A stretch of 64,000 bases of DNA from Rhodothermales bacterium (GTDB lineage: Bacteria; Bacteroidota; Rhodothermia; Rhodothermales; JANQRZ01), in contig JANQRZ010000013.1 in the NCBI GenBank assembly GCA_028284265.1, positions 89,123-153,122 on the forward strand, written 5' to 3'. Position numbers and translations under genes: made by a program. Under the pieces are notes generated by a model. It was not told the DNA's origin. It searched no databases and saw nothing but the letters and a program-made list of their open reading frames with translations. This document shows, piece by piece, positions 25,906-34,663 of the stretch. Numbering within the stretch: the stretch's first letter is position 1; every line of letters begins with the position of its first letter.

Positions 25906-28900
25906 CAGGTCGTAGGCCGTCAGACGAACAGGTGCCGCCTCGGGCAGGTCGTAGCGGAGCGTTGCTTCGCGGACGAACGGATTGGGGTAGGCTGCATGCA
26001 GAGCAAACCGCTCCGGCAATGCCGCCACCGTTCGGGCCTTTGTCTCAATCGCGGCCTTGGCGATGTCCGATGCCGGGCTGGTGCCCCAGCCGTTCGCCTC
26101 CGTCACGGTCCACGTATCGCCTCCGAGCGGCTCGTCGTCGCGGAGCGCTTCGGGCACGCGCAGCGGAGCCACCGTCACGGTGAGCGCAAACGGCTGTTGG
26201 TCAGTCGTCACGCTGGGGAATTGCCCCACCCTCAGCGTGTAGGTGTACGTCCCTGCCGGTGCCGTTCCCGGCACGGGCTGTACGAAGCTCCCCGTCACCG
26301 TCGTCCCCCCGGGCAGCGTTCCGGTGCGAATCATGCCCGATAGGCCGCCCGGACTCGCCGTGAAGAAGAGGTCGCCCGAAGCCGCGCTCCCGGTGTTGTT
26401 GCGGATCGCGTAGTCGAACGCGACCGATCCGCCGGGAGCAACGGCCAGCGGTGTCGTGCTGACAGCCTGAAGGTCGAAGCTGGGGCGGGCGGTCACGGTG
26501 ACGACGACGCTCGCAGCGTTGTACGCGACGGCGTAGGTGTAGCCGTTCGGGGCTTCGACCATGGCGAAGGTGCCGGTGATACCACCCGTCGCAGTGAGGA
26601 CCGTGAAGCTGTCGCCGATCTGCGGGAAGAAGCCGAGGCGGTGCCGCAGCCGAAGTGTACCGCCGAGCGCGACGTTCCCAGCCACCGCGAGTTGGTCGTG
26701 CTCGGTGCCGGGCGCGAGGCCACCGAGGTCGAGGTCGAGCGAGGCGGAGGCGGTGGGGGCGAAGTCGCCGGTCCAGTTGAGGGTGCCGATGGCACCGGTC
26801 GAGTCGCCGGGGCTGACGGTGCCGGTCAGGGTGACGGTGGCGTTGGTGAGGTCGAGGGAGCCATCGCCGCCGAGGAGTCCGGGTCCGTCGAGGGTGTTGC
26901 GGACGATGAGGGTGCCGTCCTCGACCCGGACGGCTCCGACGTTGGTGATCGGGACGAAGACGATGCTTGTCCCGCCCTCCGTCTTGCTGAGATGCCCGCC
27001 GGCCTCAACGACGACACCGCCCTCGTCGGAGGTCGCTCGTGCGAGGGGACGGCGGGCCGAGCGGTCGTGCGCCTCCAGAGCTTTTGGACTCGCTCGATCC
27101 TCCACCGCACGCTGGTCGCCCGTCGCACGAGCGACGGCAACAAAGATGTCGTTGAAGTTCAGGAGATCCGTGCTGCCGCCATCGCCGATGGTGAAGGTGG
27201 CGTCGGCACCAAGGCCGATGTCAGTGTTGAAGGTGCTCGGGCCGCCGATGGTCGCATCTTCCTCAACCATGAAGTCTGCAGGTCCATTGGCGACGACGCC
27301 CGCTTGGTAGATGGCCGGAGCGAGGTTCTGGCCGCTGTTGTAAATGAAGAGGTCGTTGTAGCTGACCGCGCTGCTCGGCTGGATGGTTCCGCCATCGAGC
27401 GTGGTCTTGAGGTCGGTGGCGAGGTCGGAGAAACGAACGGATCCGAAGGGTCCGATGCGGAGAGTCGCGTCGTCCTGCGGCGTATCGGTGTTTGGTGTCG
27501 TGCTGAAGTCGACATCTGAGGGTACGCTGGAGCTGCCCTGCACGTTGAGGAGCGCGTTGTCTCCGGCGACGAGTTGCCGCTCGCCGCCCTGGAAGGTGCC
27601 ACCTGCGAATAGGTTGGTCGTACTGTTGTCTCCGAGCACAAGCGTTCCGTTGTCGACTCCGACGCGCTTGGCTGTCAGCGGAACGCGGAAGTCTACATTG
27701 ATGCCGTCCCTGACGTTGATGCGTCCATTCTCGGGGATGATTGCATTGCCGGGTTGCTCGAAGGCTGGAGAGCCAATGTCGAGGAAAGAATCGTTGATGT
27801 CGAAGTCGAAGAACCGGAGGTTGGCGTCTGCCGCAATGTTGAACGCCGTGATCGTCGAGGTCGGGTCCACGCCGCCACCGAGGACGTCAGTGGTACCGCT
27901 TCGGAACGTGAGGTCAGCCGCATTGAAATCAGGGCTGCTCCGTAGCACCTCGATGAAGAGGTCCGGCACGTTGGGGTCGGGTGCCACGTTGCCGCCGTTG
28001 ATCTCGGCCCCGCGGTTGACGGGCTCGACTGTGGGCAGCAGCACAGTGGTGCCGGAAGAGTTCGTGATGCGGGCGTTCTGGCCGTCCGGCCGGAGCGTGA
28101 ATCTATCCTCGAAGTCTCCACGGAAGATTTGGAAGTCCCCGCTGATATCGACAGCGCCATCGCCGTTCCAGTCCCCTTCCGCCCAGGTCGTAGCATTGGG
28201 GTTGGAGAGGTCGAGCGCGGCGAAGTCCGCGAAGGTGAGGGTACCATCGAGATTGCTGTCACCTGTAAGGTTGAGTGTATTCCCCGCCATGATATCGAGA
28301 TCGCCTTCATTGTCAAAGCGTGTCTCGACGGTGACATTGTTTATCACCGTCATGGTGCCGGATGTGCCGTTGGTAAGATTCCCGCTCACGGCGTCGTCGT
28401 TCCGCACATTAGCGTTCAGCGAAAGGTCGTCGTTGTTGACGACCGTGACGCCTTCTCCCAGGTTCGTGTTGGCGTTGATATCGGTTGGTCCATCAAGGTT
28501 GACCACGAAGGCCCCGGTGCTCGGGTCGTTGTTGCGCAGCGTCGTCCCTGCATCGACCGTGGTATACCCTATCAGGGTGAGATCATCGTCGCCGGAACCA
28601 GTGGAGGTCACGGGGTTGGTCATGTTGACATCAATCGTAACGAGGTTGCCCGTGCCGTTGGCCTCCCAGATACTGGCGGCGGTGTTGTCGAACAGTCCGT
28701 CGCCTTCGACGATGGCCCCGTCTTGGAAGCGCACGGTTCCCCCGGCGTTGTTCCACGCGTCGAAGACCCGGAGTGTGGCACTGACGACTTCGACGACCGT
28801 ATTCGCAAGCTGGTTGAGAACGTCGATCGAGACCGTGCCGCCGGGCCCAACAGTCACTGTTGCGTCGCCCGTCAGGCTCCCGACGTCCGTTTGCCAAGGG

Positions 28901-30810
28901 CCATCGACGCTGATACCTGCCCCCGGTCCAGCCGTCCAAGTGTCGTTGGGGCCGGGAACGCCCGGCATATTGGTCCCATCGGCCCAGTTGTTTTGGTCGT
29001 CGAAGCTGGTGCCGTCGCCGTCGCCAGTCCAAGTGAAGTTGAGGCTCGCAGTCGGATCGGTGACCACGACTGCGTCGGAAAACTCACTCGTCCGCCCGGT
29101 AGGATCGGTGGCTGTGGCCGTGATGACATCTCCGACGGAGACCGCCTCGCTCGTGGTGAAGGTGAAGGGGGTCACGCCATTGGGTGTGACCGACAGGGCA
29201 CCGAGGTAGCGCCGCCCCTCCCCATTGCCCGAGGGGTCGGGCACAATGCTGGCGAAGAACTCAAGGGTGTAGGCCCCCGTGTCCTGTGTGTCAAGGGTGC
29301 CTTCGACGGTGAGGCTGCCCGCCGTGGCCGATGTCAGCACGGGGAAGTTCTGGAGGAGGTTGGGGCCGGTGTCACTGTCGCCACTGTCGTTCTCGGTCAC
29401 GCCAGTGTTGCCGAGGTCGATGCCAAGGTCGCCATTGCCGAAGATGCTGTTCTGGCTCATGGTGATGAGAGACTGCGACCCAGTGACGGCGATCCCGTCG
29501 AGGTTATTGGATACGATCGTATTCCCGACGACCTCGCCTGTTGACTCAAAGGCAATGTTCACGCCGTGCCCGGCGTTGCCGAGGATCTCGTCCGCGTTCG
29601 TTCCGATGAAGTTGTGCCGAATCGATGCTTCGGTTGCACTGGAAAGGCGGATGCCATCGCCGCTGTTCTCCATGATGGTGTTGGGCGCGGCGGCCGTGCC
29701 GATGACGGCGTCTGGCGCTTCGATTCTGATGCCGCCTGCAGCGTTTCCTCGAATCGTGTTCCCGAGCACCTGGTTGTTCAACCCGAGAGCGCCATTCGCT
29801 CTGATTTCGATACCATAGCCGTCGCTGCCTTGGCTACCGGCGATCTGGTTTCCGGCAGGGCCGATGCCGCCGATGACTGTGCCTTCGGCACCAAAGAGCG
29901 TGATTGCAGGGCCCTGGGTCGGGAGGGTCGTCTGGCCGTCGACTTGTGTCCCGATATAGTTGCCGATCAAGACGTTGCCATTCGCCGCACCGAGCTCAGC
30001 GCTCCCGGTGACGGAGATTCCAAGTGTTGAATTGCCAGAGATGACGTTGCGTTGCTCAGGCAGGGTGCCCCCGATCGCGTTATTCGGTGCATAGAGGATG
30101 CGTATGCCGCTAAAATTGGGGAGGGCCATCGTGCCAGTGACATCCGTGCCGATGTGGTTGCCTTCGATGCGGTTGCCCGTAGCCATCGTTTGAAATAGGC
30201 GGATCCCATCGCCCTGATCGTTTCCGCTGATGACGTTGCCTCCACTCCCCACACCTTGCCCTGTGCCAATCCGGTTGTTTGCGCTCTCGATTCGGATACC
30301 CCCCAATTTGTTGCCTATGGCTGCCGTACCATTGAAGTCCACCCCGATATGACAGCGTGCGACGAGATTGCCGCCGCCTTCCCTGAGCAGGATCGCCGTT
30401 TGGAACCGGTTGAGCACGAGCCCCACGATGGTACTTGACCCAGCGCTGACTACGAGGCCGTCGAAGCTCATGTCTATCCCGTCGAGTTGGATTGCCGGGA
30501 TGCCCGCACTCGCGCCGTCGATCGTGACGGGATCGGTGATCTCCGGCAGGGGAGTGCCGAGCAGGATTGTGCCAGCCACCAGTGCTGGATCGAACCGGAT
30601 CTCGTCGGCACCGGGTGTATTGTTGGCGGCCGTGATCGCCTCGCGTAACGAGATCAGCCCGTCTGGTCCAGGGTCGGCGATGAGGGCAGCGATTGAACTT
30701 GTGTCTCCACTACCAGCGTCGGCGAGCGTACTGACGAAGACAGTATCGGCGCGAGTAGGCACGGCGACGGCTGCGAGCAGGAAGAGGGCGAGCGTGATAC
30801 GTGTATGCAT
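25750..30810 (-). CDS. Giant CSLREA/parallel beta-helix surface protein, T9SS cargo
   Basis: The 1,686 residues begin at ATG 30810, which gives a signal peptide (ITLALFLLAAVAVPTRA); the longer frame to 30855 is not needed. Residues about 20-75 carry the CSLREA-like start (FVSTLADAGSGD, GLISLREAITAANN). A right-handed parallel beta-helix follows (about 80-480, many NRIGNVISGN-type turns), then autotransporter-like repeats, and a T9SS sorting domain at the end (YPNPF, YDLLGRTVAVL, MYLVRLVAAD, VTLVR). Around residues 1226-1260 a foreign-looking Arg/Asp-rich stretch corresponds to the palindromic insert at 27032-27135. It is probably a surface adhesin or structural protein. Confidence 0.85.
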   Translation of the reverse strand: MHTRITLALFLLAAVAVPTRADTVFVSTLADAGSGDTSSIAALIADPGPDGLISLREAITAANNTPGADEIRFDPALVAGTILLGTPLPEITDPVTIDGASAGIPAIQLDGIDMSFDGLVVSAGSSTIVGLVLNRFQTAILLREGGGNLVARCHIGVDFNGTAAIGNKLGGIRIESANNRIGTGQGVGSGGNVISGNDQGDGIRLFQTMATGNRIEGNHIGTDVTGTMALPNFSGIRILYAPNNAIGGTLPEQRNVISGNSTLGISVTGSAELGAANGNVLIGNYIGTQVDGQTTLPTQGPAITLFGAEGTVIGGIGPAGNQIAGSQGSDGYGIEIRANGALGLNNQVLGNTIRGNAAGGIRIEAPDAVIGTAAAPNTIMENSGDGIRLSSATEASIRHNFIGTNADEILGNAGHGVNIAFESTGEVVGNTIVSNNLDGIAVTGSQSLITMSQNSIFGNGDLGIDLGNTGVTENDSGDSDTGPNLLQNFPVLTSATAGSLTVEGTLDTQDTGAYTLEFFASIVPDPSGNGEGRRYLGALSVTPNGVTPFTFTTSEAVSVGDVITATATDPTGRTSEFSDAVVVTDPTASLNFTWTGDGDGTSFDDQNNWADGTNMPGVPGPNDTWTAGPGAGISVDGPWQTDVGSLTGDATVTVGPGGTVSIDVLNQLANTVVEVVSATLRVFDAWNNAGGTVRFQDGAIVEGDGLFDNTAASIWEANGTGNLVTIDVNMTNPVTSTGSGDDDLTLIGYTTVDAGTTLRNNDPSTGAFVVNLDGPTDINANTNLGEGVTVVNNDDLSLNANVRNDDAVSGNLTNGTSGTMTVINNVTVETRFDNEGDLDIMAGNTLNLTGDSNLDGTLTFADFAALDLSNPNATTWAEGDWNGDGAVDISGDFQIFRGDFEDRFTLRPDGQNARITNSSGTTVLLPTVEPVNRGAEINGGNVAPDPNVPDLFIEVLRSSPDFNAADLTFRSGTTDVLGGGVDPTSTITAFNIAADANLRFFDFDINDSFLDIGSPAFEQPGNAIIPENGRINVRDGINVDFRVPLTAKRVGVDNGTLVLGDNSTTNLFAGGTFQGGERQLVAGDNALLNVQGSSSVPSDVDFSTTPNTDTPQDDATLRIGPFGSVRFSDLATDLKTTLDGGTIQPSSAVSYNDLFIYNSGQNLAPAIYQAGVVANGPADFMVEEDATIGGPSTFNTDIGLGADATFTIGDGGSTDLLNFNDIFVAVARATGDQRAVEDRASPKALEAHDRSARRPLARATSDEGGVVVEAGGHLSKTEGGTSIVFVPITNVGAVRVEDGTLIVRNTLDGPGLLGGDGSLDLTNATVTLTGTVSPGDSTGAIGTLNWTGDFAPTASASLDLDLGGLAPGTEHDQLAVAGNVALGGTLRLRHRLGFFPQIGDSFTVLTATGGITGTFAMVEAPNGYTYAVAYNAASVVVTVTARPSFDLQAVSTTPLAVAPGGSVAFDYAIRNNTGSAASGDLFFTASPGGLSGMIRTGTLPGGTTVTGSFVQPVPGTAPAGTYTYTLRVGQFPSVTTDQQPFALTVTVAPLRVPEALRDDEPLGGDTWTVTEANGWGTSPASDIAKAAIETKARTVAALPERFALHAAYPNPFVREATLRYDLPEAAPVRLTAYDLLGRTVAVLADDEMEAGRHTASLDGAGLASGMYLVRLVAADHVFTQRVTLVR
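27032..27135. mobile_element. MITE-like 104-bp palindromic insert inside the beta-helix gene
   Basis: Terminal inverted repeats of 13 bp, GTCGCTCGTGCGA (27032-27044) and TCGCACGAGCGAC (27123-27135), surround 78 bp. In the host frame it reads as a basic, low-complexity peptide (ARATGDQRAVEDRAS...RRPLARATSD in part) unlike the Gly/Asn/Thr-rich protein around it, yet the frame is kept open. No transposase gene is present. Confidence 0.55.
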
Positions 30811-30847
30811 GGAAGGAGGCGTCGATGCGGTACAAGTGACGGTGTGT

Positions 30848-30897
30848 AGTATCATGGCAGTAGGTTGCTAATTATAAGGATCATGTGTCATGATACT
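30848..30897 (-). promoter_or_regulatory. Dyad-rich control region upstream of the beta-helix gene
   Basis: It holds a 9-bp inverted pair AGTATCATG (30848-30856) / CATGATACT (30889-30897) and a perfect palindrome ATCATGTGTCATGAT (30880-30894). ATCATG half-sites therefore occur three times. The position 38-87 bp upstream of the start codon suits an operator or a leader hairpin. Confidence 0.35.
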
Positions 30898-30923
30898 TGT
30901 CGAGCTTCACTATTGCCGGATAC

Positions 30924-31080
30924 CTCATCGCACGAGGGTGACGCGCCGGGTGAAGACACGGTCCGTCGCCACCAGCCGGACCAGGTACACGCCACTCGCC
31001 AGTCCCGCGCCACCAAGCGAAGCCGTATGTCGGCCTGTCTCTACCTCCTCGTCGGCGAGGACCGCTACCGTCCGGCCCAG
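30924..31080. repeat. Direct repeat, copy 2 (sorting-domain remnant)
   Basis: Second copy of the 157-bp block at 25749-25905, in the same orientation, so that the beta-helix gene is flanked by direct repeats 5.2 kb apart. Confidence 0.9.
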
Positions 31081-31083
31081 GAG
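30925..31083 (-). pseudogene. Remnant of a T9SS cargo gene (C-terminal sorting domain only)
   Basis: The open frame codes for the second half of a sorting domain (LLGRTVAVLADEEVETGRH, then SGVYLVRLVATD and a VTLVR end) with an intact stop, but nothing resembling a cargo protein lies upstream; the frame before about 31083 is unrelated sequence. Many differences from copy 1 are synonymous or conservative, which suggests that it once was a functional gene. Confidence 0.75.
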
Positions 31084-31086
31084 GAG

Positions 31087-31462
31087 GGCAATAGCGGTAC
31101 GCATAAACAGGACTAAGTATGGGACAGGTCGGCGATTGTAGAAAGTGGGGTACGCCTTGTCTACGTAAGCGAGACGCCATAGTAGGCCAGCCGATTGCTC
31201 ACTCATCAACCCATTTGTTGCTCAGTCTACGCTCACCTCTTGCTCACGGTGGTAGGCACAGATGGGCTTGGTATAAGTTGTTTGTAGTTAGGTCTTGAAG
31301 AAGTGAGGGCAAAGTACGAATCGTGTCCTGCGGGGCCAGTCTCTCAGGCGTGAGGTAGTGCGAGTCCTAGCACTGGCCTCGCGGCTATTCATTGGCCTCA
31401 CACACGGGGCGTAAGTTTGGGGCCTCATTTCATCCGCCTTGCCCACACGACCTCGCCCGCTG
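31087..31462. other. Intergenic region between the cargo remnant and the M42 peptidase
   Basis: About 375 bp, somewhat A/T-richer than its surroundings, with no gene or tRNA seen. It holds a weak stem GGCCAGT (31334-31340) / ACTGGCC (31372-31378) containing a smaller CTCA/TGAG hairpin. It may be debris of the lost cargo gene. Confidence 0.5.
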
Positions 31463-32536
31463 ATGCCCCTCGCCGACCGCGACTTTCTCTTCGACCTCCT
31501 CTCCACGCCTAGCCCGACCGGCTTCGAGACGCCGGGCCAGAAAAAGTGGGCGGGCTACGTGCAGCCGTTCGCCGACCACGTCGAGAGTGACGCCTATGGC
31601 AATGTTTGGGCGACGCTCGATGGAGAGGGGCCGACGGTCCTCCTCGAAGCGCACGCCGATGAGATCGGGTTCATGGTGAAGTACATCACCGACGAGGGCT
31701 TCATTCACATCGACCGGATTGGCGGGAGCGACCATGCCGTCGCGCGCGGCAAGCGAGTCCGCATCCTCGGATCGAAAGGGGAGGTGCTCGGCGTCGTCGG
31801 CAACACGGCGATCCATCTTCGCGACCGGTCGGGTGAGGAGAAGGCCCCGAAGCTCGAAGATCTGTTCCTCGACATCGGCGCGTCCTCGAAAGACGAGGTC
31901 GCCGAGCGCGGCGTTCGCGTCGGCCACCCGGCGGTCTACGCCGACTCGGTCGAGGCGCTTACCGAGCAGCGGCTCGTCGGGCGGGCGCTCGATAACCGGC
32001 TCGGCGGTTTCGTCGTGGCGCAGGCGCTCCGGCAACTCGCTGCGTCGAAAGAGAAGCGGGCCAGCCGGGTCGTCGGACTGAACGCGGTACAGGAGGAGAT
32101 TGGTGGGCACGGTGCGCGGATGGCGGCCTACCACCTCGAACCGGACGTGGCGCTCGTGCTTGACGTGACCCACGCCACCGACTCGCCCGGCATCCCGAAG
32201 GCCAAGCACGGCGAGGTCAAGATGGGCGGTGGGCCGAGCATCACGCACGGCACTGTCAATCACCCGAAGGTCGTCGAACGCCTCATCGAGATCGCAGAGC
32301 GCGAGGACATCCCGCTCCAGCACGAGGCCTCGTCCCGCTTCTCCGGCACCGACACCGACGTAATCTTCAACTCGAAGGCCGGGATTCCGAGTGCGCTAAT
32401 GTCGATACCGCTCCGCTATATGCACTCGACCGTCGAGACTGTGGACCTCGGCGACGTGGAGCACGCCATCCGCCTCATGACTGCCTTCGCCCGCTCCGTC
32501 ACCGCCGACGATTCGTTCAGAGCAGACATCCTCTAG
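31463..32536 (+). CDS. M42-family metallo-aminopeptidase
   Basis: The 357 residues start from ATG 31463; a TTG at 31439 adds eight residues. M42 peptidases are dodecameric cytoplasmic enzymes with two metals. Seen in order: LLEAHADEIGFMV (metal His/Asp about 65-67), the bridging Asp in GRALDNRLGG, the catalytic Glu pair VQEEIGGHGA, an Asp in LVLDVTHATD, and the late His in PLRYMHSTVETVD. It digests oligopeptides. It is convergent with the M32 gene, the two stops being separated by a palindromic repeat. Confidence 0.92.
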   Translation: MPLADRDFLFDLLSTPSPTGFETPGQKKWAGYVQPFADHVESDAYGNVWATLDGEGPTVLLEAHADEIGFMVKYITDEGFIHIDRIGGSDHAVARGKRVRILGSKGEVLGVVGNTAIHLRDRSGEEKAPKLEDLFLDIGASSKDEVAERGVRVGHPAVYADSVEALTEQRLVGRALDNRLGGFVVAQALRQLAASKEKRASRVVGLNAVQEEIGGHGARMAAYHLEPDVALVLDVTHATDSPGIPKAKHGEVKMGGGPSITHGTVNHPKVVERLIEIAEREDIPLQHEASSRFSGTDTDVIFNSKAGIPSALMSIPLRYMHSTVETVDLGDVEHAIRLMTAFARSVTADDSFRADIL

Positions 32537-32537
32537 C

Positions 32538-32622
32538 TGGCATTGCGAGGAGTGAAGCGACGAAGCAATCACCTCAGGAATGCTGAACCTCAGGAGGTTG
32601 CTTCGCTGCGCTCGCAATGACA
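32538..32622. repeat. Palindromic interspersed repeat, copy 2 (between M42 and M32 stops)
   Basis: Arms 32538-32574 (GGCATTGCGAGGAGTGAAGC ...) and 32595-32622 (... CTGCGCTCGCAATGACA) share ends with copy 1 at 5258. It occupies exactly the space between two convergent stop codons and may act as a bidirectional terminator hairpin. Confidence 0.85.
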
Positions 32623-32623
32623 G

Positions 32624-34117
32624 CTAAAGATCTACGCCATAGACCGCGCCGAACTTCTGGCGGACGTAATCCAGCCACGGCTCGGCGCTGAGGGGGCCGC
32701 CGGTGGCCTCGTACATGATCTCGGCGGCGGAGCGGGCGCGGCCCCAGCGGTGGACGTGCTCGCGCATCCACCCGAGGATCGGCTCGAACTCGCCGCGCGC
32801 GAACATCTCGCCAAGGTCGCCAAGGTCGCGCTGCGCGGCCTCGAAAAGTTGGACCGACATCAGCGTGCCGAGGGTGTAGGTCGGGAAGTAGCCCATCGCA
32901 CCGAGCGCCCAGTGGATGTCCTGCAAACAACCGTCCGCGTTGCTCGGCGGCGTGAGGCCGAGCATGTCCTGCATCGCCGCGTTCCACGCTTCGGGCACGT
33001 CGGCCACTGCGAGGTCGCCATCAATGAGCGCGGTCTCGATCTGGAAGCGAAGCATGACGTGGAGGTTGTACGTCACCTCGTCGGCCTCGACTCGGATGAG
33101 CGATGGGCGAACCCGGTTGACGGCACCGTAGAAGTCGTCCTCCTGCACGTCGGCGAGCACGTCGGGGAAGGTCTGGCGGAGGCGGGGATAGGCCCAGCGC
33201 CAGAACGGGCGACTCCGTCCGACGAGGTTCTCCCACAGCCGCGACTGGCTCTCGTGGATGCCGAGCGAAGTCCCGTCGGCGAGTGGCGTCCGGTCGAGTG
33301 CGGGGTCGATGCCTTGCTCGTAGAGCGCGTGCCCTGCTTCATGGATCGTTCCGAACAGGCCGGTCGAGAAAAACGTCGGGGCGATGCGTGTCGTGATCCG
33401 CACGTCGCGGACCGAGAATGAGGTCGTGAACGGATGGGCCGACTTGTCCTGCCGTCCGTGGACGAAGTCGTACCCAACCGCGCGGGCGACCTCCATCCCG
33501 AAATGCCACTGCCGCTCGGGGTCGAAGCTGCGGCGGAGTACGCTGTCGTCTGGCGACTCGGTCTCGGAGAGCGCGCGGACGATGGGGATGAGGCTTTGGC
33601 GCAGGTCGCCGAAGACGCGCTTGATCTCGGCGGTCGTTGCGCCGGGTTCGTACTCGTCGAGGAGCGCGTCGTAGCGGTCCCCGTCGTAGCCGAGTGCCTC
33701 GGCCTGCTCCACGCTCAGGTCCACGATCTCCTGAAGGTTCGGCGCAAAGCGGACGAAGTCGTCGTTCTGTCGGGCGTGCTTCCACGCTTCGAGTGCTCGC
33801 GCCTTCGCTGTGGCAAAGCGGCTCACGAAGTCTGCCGAGAGCTTGGTCGCCCGGTCGTAGTCGCGGCGGGCGATGCGGACGAGCGCTCGGTCGAGTTCGG
33901 CCTCCGGCGCATCGGCTTCCAGCTTGTCGAGGAGGGTACCGACCGTGTCGCTCGTGAGACGTTCGTGGGCGAGCGTCTTGAGGGTTGCGAGCTGGTGGGT
34001 GCGGGCCTCTGCCGCGCCGGGTGGCATGTAGGTCTCCTGGTCCCATTCCAGCAGGGCGGCGGCAGCGCCAAGGTCACTGACCGGCGCGAGGTGTTCTTTC
34101 AGCGTATCGAGGCTCAT
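32624..34117 (-). CDS. M32-family metallocarboxypeptidase (Taq/Pfu type)
   Basis: The 497-residue cytoplasmic zinc carboxypeptidase has the zinc motif HEAGHALYEQG (HExxH, about 264-274), with the M32 landmarks HPFTTSFSVRDVRITTR before it, GIHESQSRLWENLVGRSR after it (third zinc ligand Glu about 297), and IRVEADEVTYNLH.MLRF. The length matches the family (about 500). It acts on C-terminal residues of peptides and so complements the M42 aminopeptidase beside it. Confidence 0.93.
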   Translation of the reverse strand: MSLDTLKEHLAPVSDLGAAAALLEWDQETYMPPGAAEARTHQLATLKTLAHERLTSDTVGTLLDKLEADAPEAELDRALVRIARRDYDRATKLSADFVSRFATAKARALEAWKHARQNDDFVRFAPNLQEIVDLSVEQAEALGYDGDRYDALLDEYEPGATTAEIKRVFGDLRQSLIPIVRALSETESPDDSVLRRSFDPERQWHFGMEVARAVGYDFVHGRQDKSAHPFTTSFSVRDVRITTRIAPTFFSTGLFGTIHEAGHALYEQGIDPALDRTPLADGTSLGIHESQSRLWENLVGRSRPFWRWAYPRLRQTFPDVLADVQEDDFYGAVNRVRPSLIRVEADEVTYNLHVMLRFQIETALIDGDLAVADVPEAWNAAMQDMLGLTPPSNADGCLQDIHWALGAMGYFPTYTLGTLMSVQLFEAAQRDLGDLGEMFARGEFEPILGWMREHVHRWGRARSAAEIMYEATGGPLSAEPWLDYVRQKFGAVYGVDL

Positions 34118-34135
34118 ATGGTAGTCAAGGGCTGG

Positions 34136-34600
34136 CTAGGTCTCATGCAGTCGCTGCTCGCAGAGATCCTCTATGATCTGTTTCAGATCCATGTATTCGA
34201 TGTTACGAAGCAAAAGGGAGGAATCGATGTGATATCTCGATAGACGACTCCAATACTCGCCTTTCTGGGCAGCAATTAGAAAAGCCTCTAGGTCATTTCT
34301 GATAGTTTCATTGCAATCAGTCCTAGTAGCGACGTCTGCAAACTTGCCTCGGTAATCGAATATGATTCGACTAAAGTGCCTCGGGATGCGATCGCCTCTC
34401 TTCAAGTAGAGATTGGACTTGATAGTGGTGTGTTCAGCGTAAAGCTCAATCCAGCCTATTGTTCGATTGTACTGCCAAGCGATCTTGTCCGGATTGGGAT
34501 GAGGAGGATTGTCGCGCCAGTAATCTTCGGAGCTCGGGGACTGTTCTATCATCTTTTCGAGTCTTCTATCTCGTTGGTCACGAAGGTGCTGGTAATACAC
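34136..34600 (-). CDS. AT-rich orphan protein, possibly 5'-truncated
   Basis: The 154 residues start at GTG 34600. The frame stays open for another 20 codons upstream (ILFHVPIYREAED) without a standard start, so the N-terminus may be lost or use a rare codon. The product is charged and aromatic-rich (DYWRDNPPHPNPDKIAWQYN, IGWIELYAEHTTIK) and matches no family I know. The codon use and high A/T content differ sharply from both neighbours, which points to recent acquisition. Confidence 0.5.
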   Translation of the reverse strand: MYYQHLRDQRDRRLEKMIEQSPSSEDYWRDNPPHPNPDKIAWQYNRTIGWIELYAEHTTIKSNLYLKRGDRIPRHFSRIIFDYRGKFADVATRTDCNETIRNDLEAFLIAAQKGEYWSRLSRYHIDSSLLLRNIEYMDLKQIIEDLCEQRLHET

Positions 34601-34663
34601 ATCTTCAGCTTCACGATAGATAGGGACATGAAATAAGATGTACGGAGCTAAAGATCAAGGCTT

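Noticed and set aside
27383..29209. 608-codon open frame antisense to the beta-helix gene
   Set aside because: Ser/Val/Pro-rich artefact of the repeat gene on the other strand; no domain.
31334..31378. Possible riboswitch or small RNA ahead of the M42 peptidase
   Set aside because: Only a 7-bp stem and a small inner hairpin. There is no match to a known riboswitch core, and peptidase genes are not usual targets.
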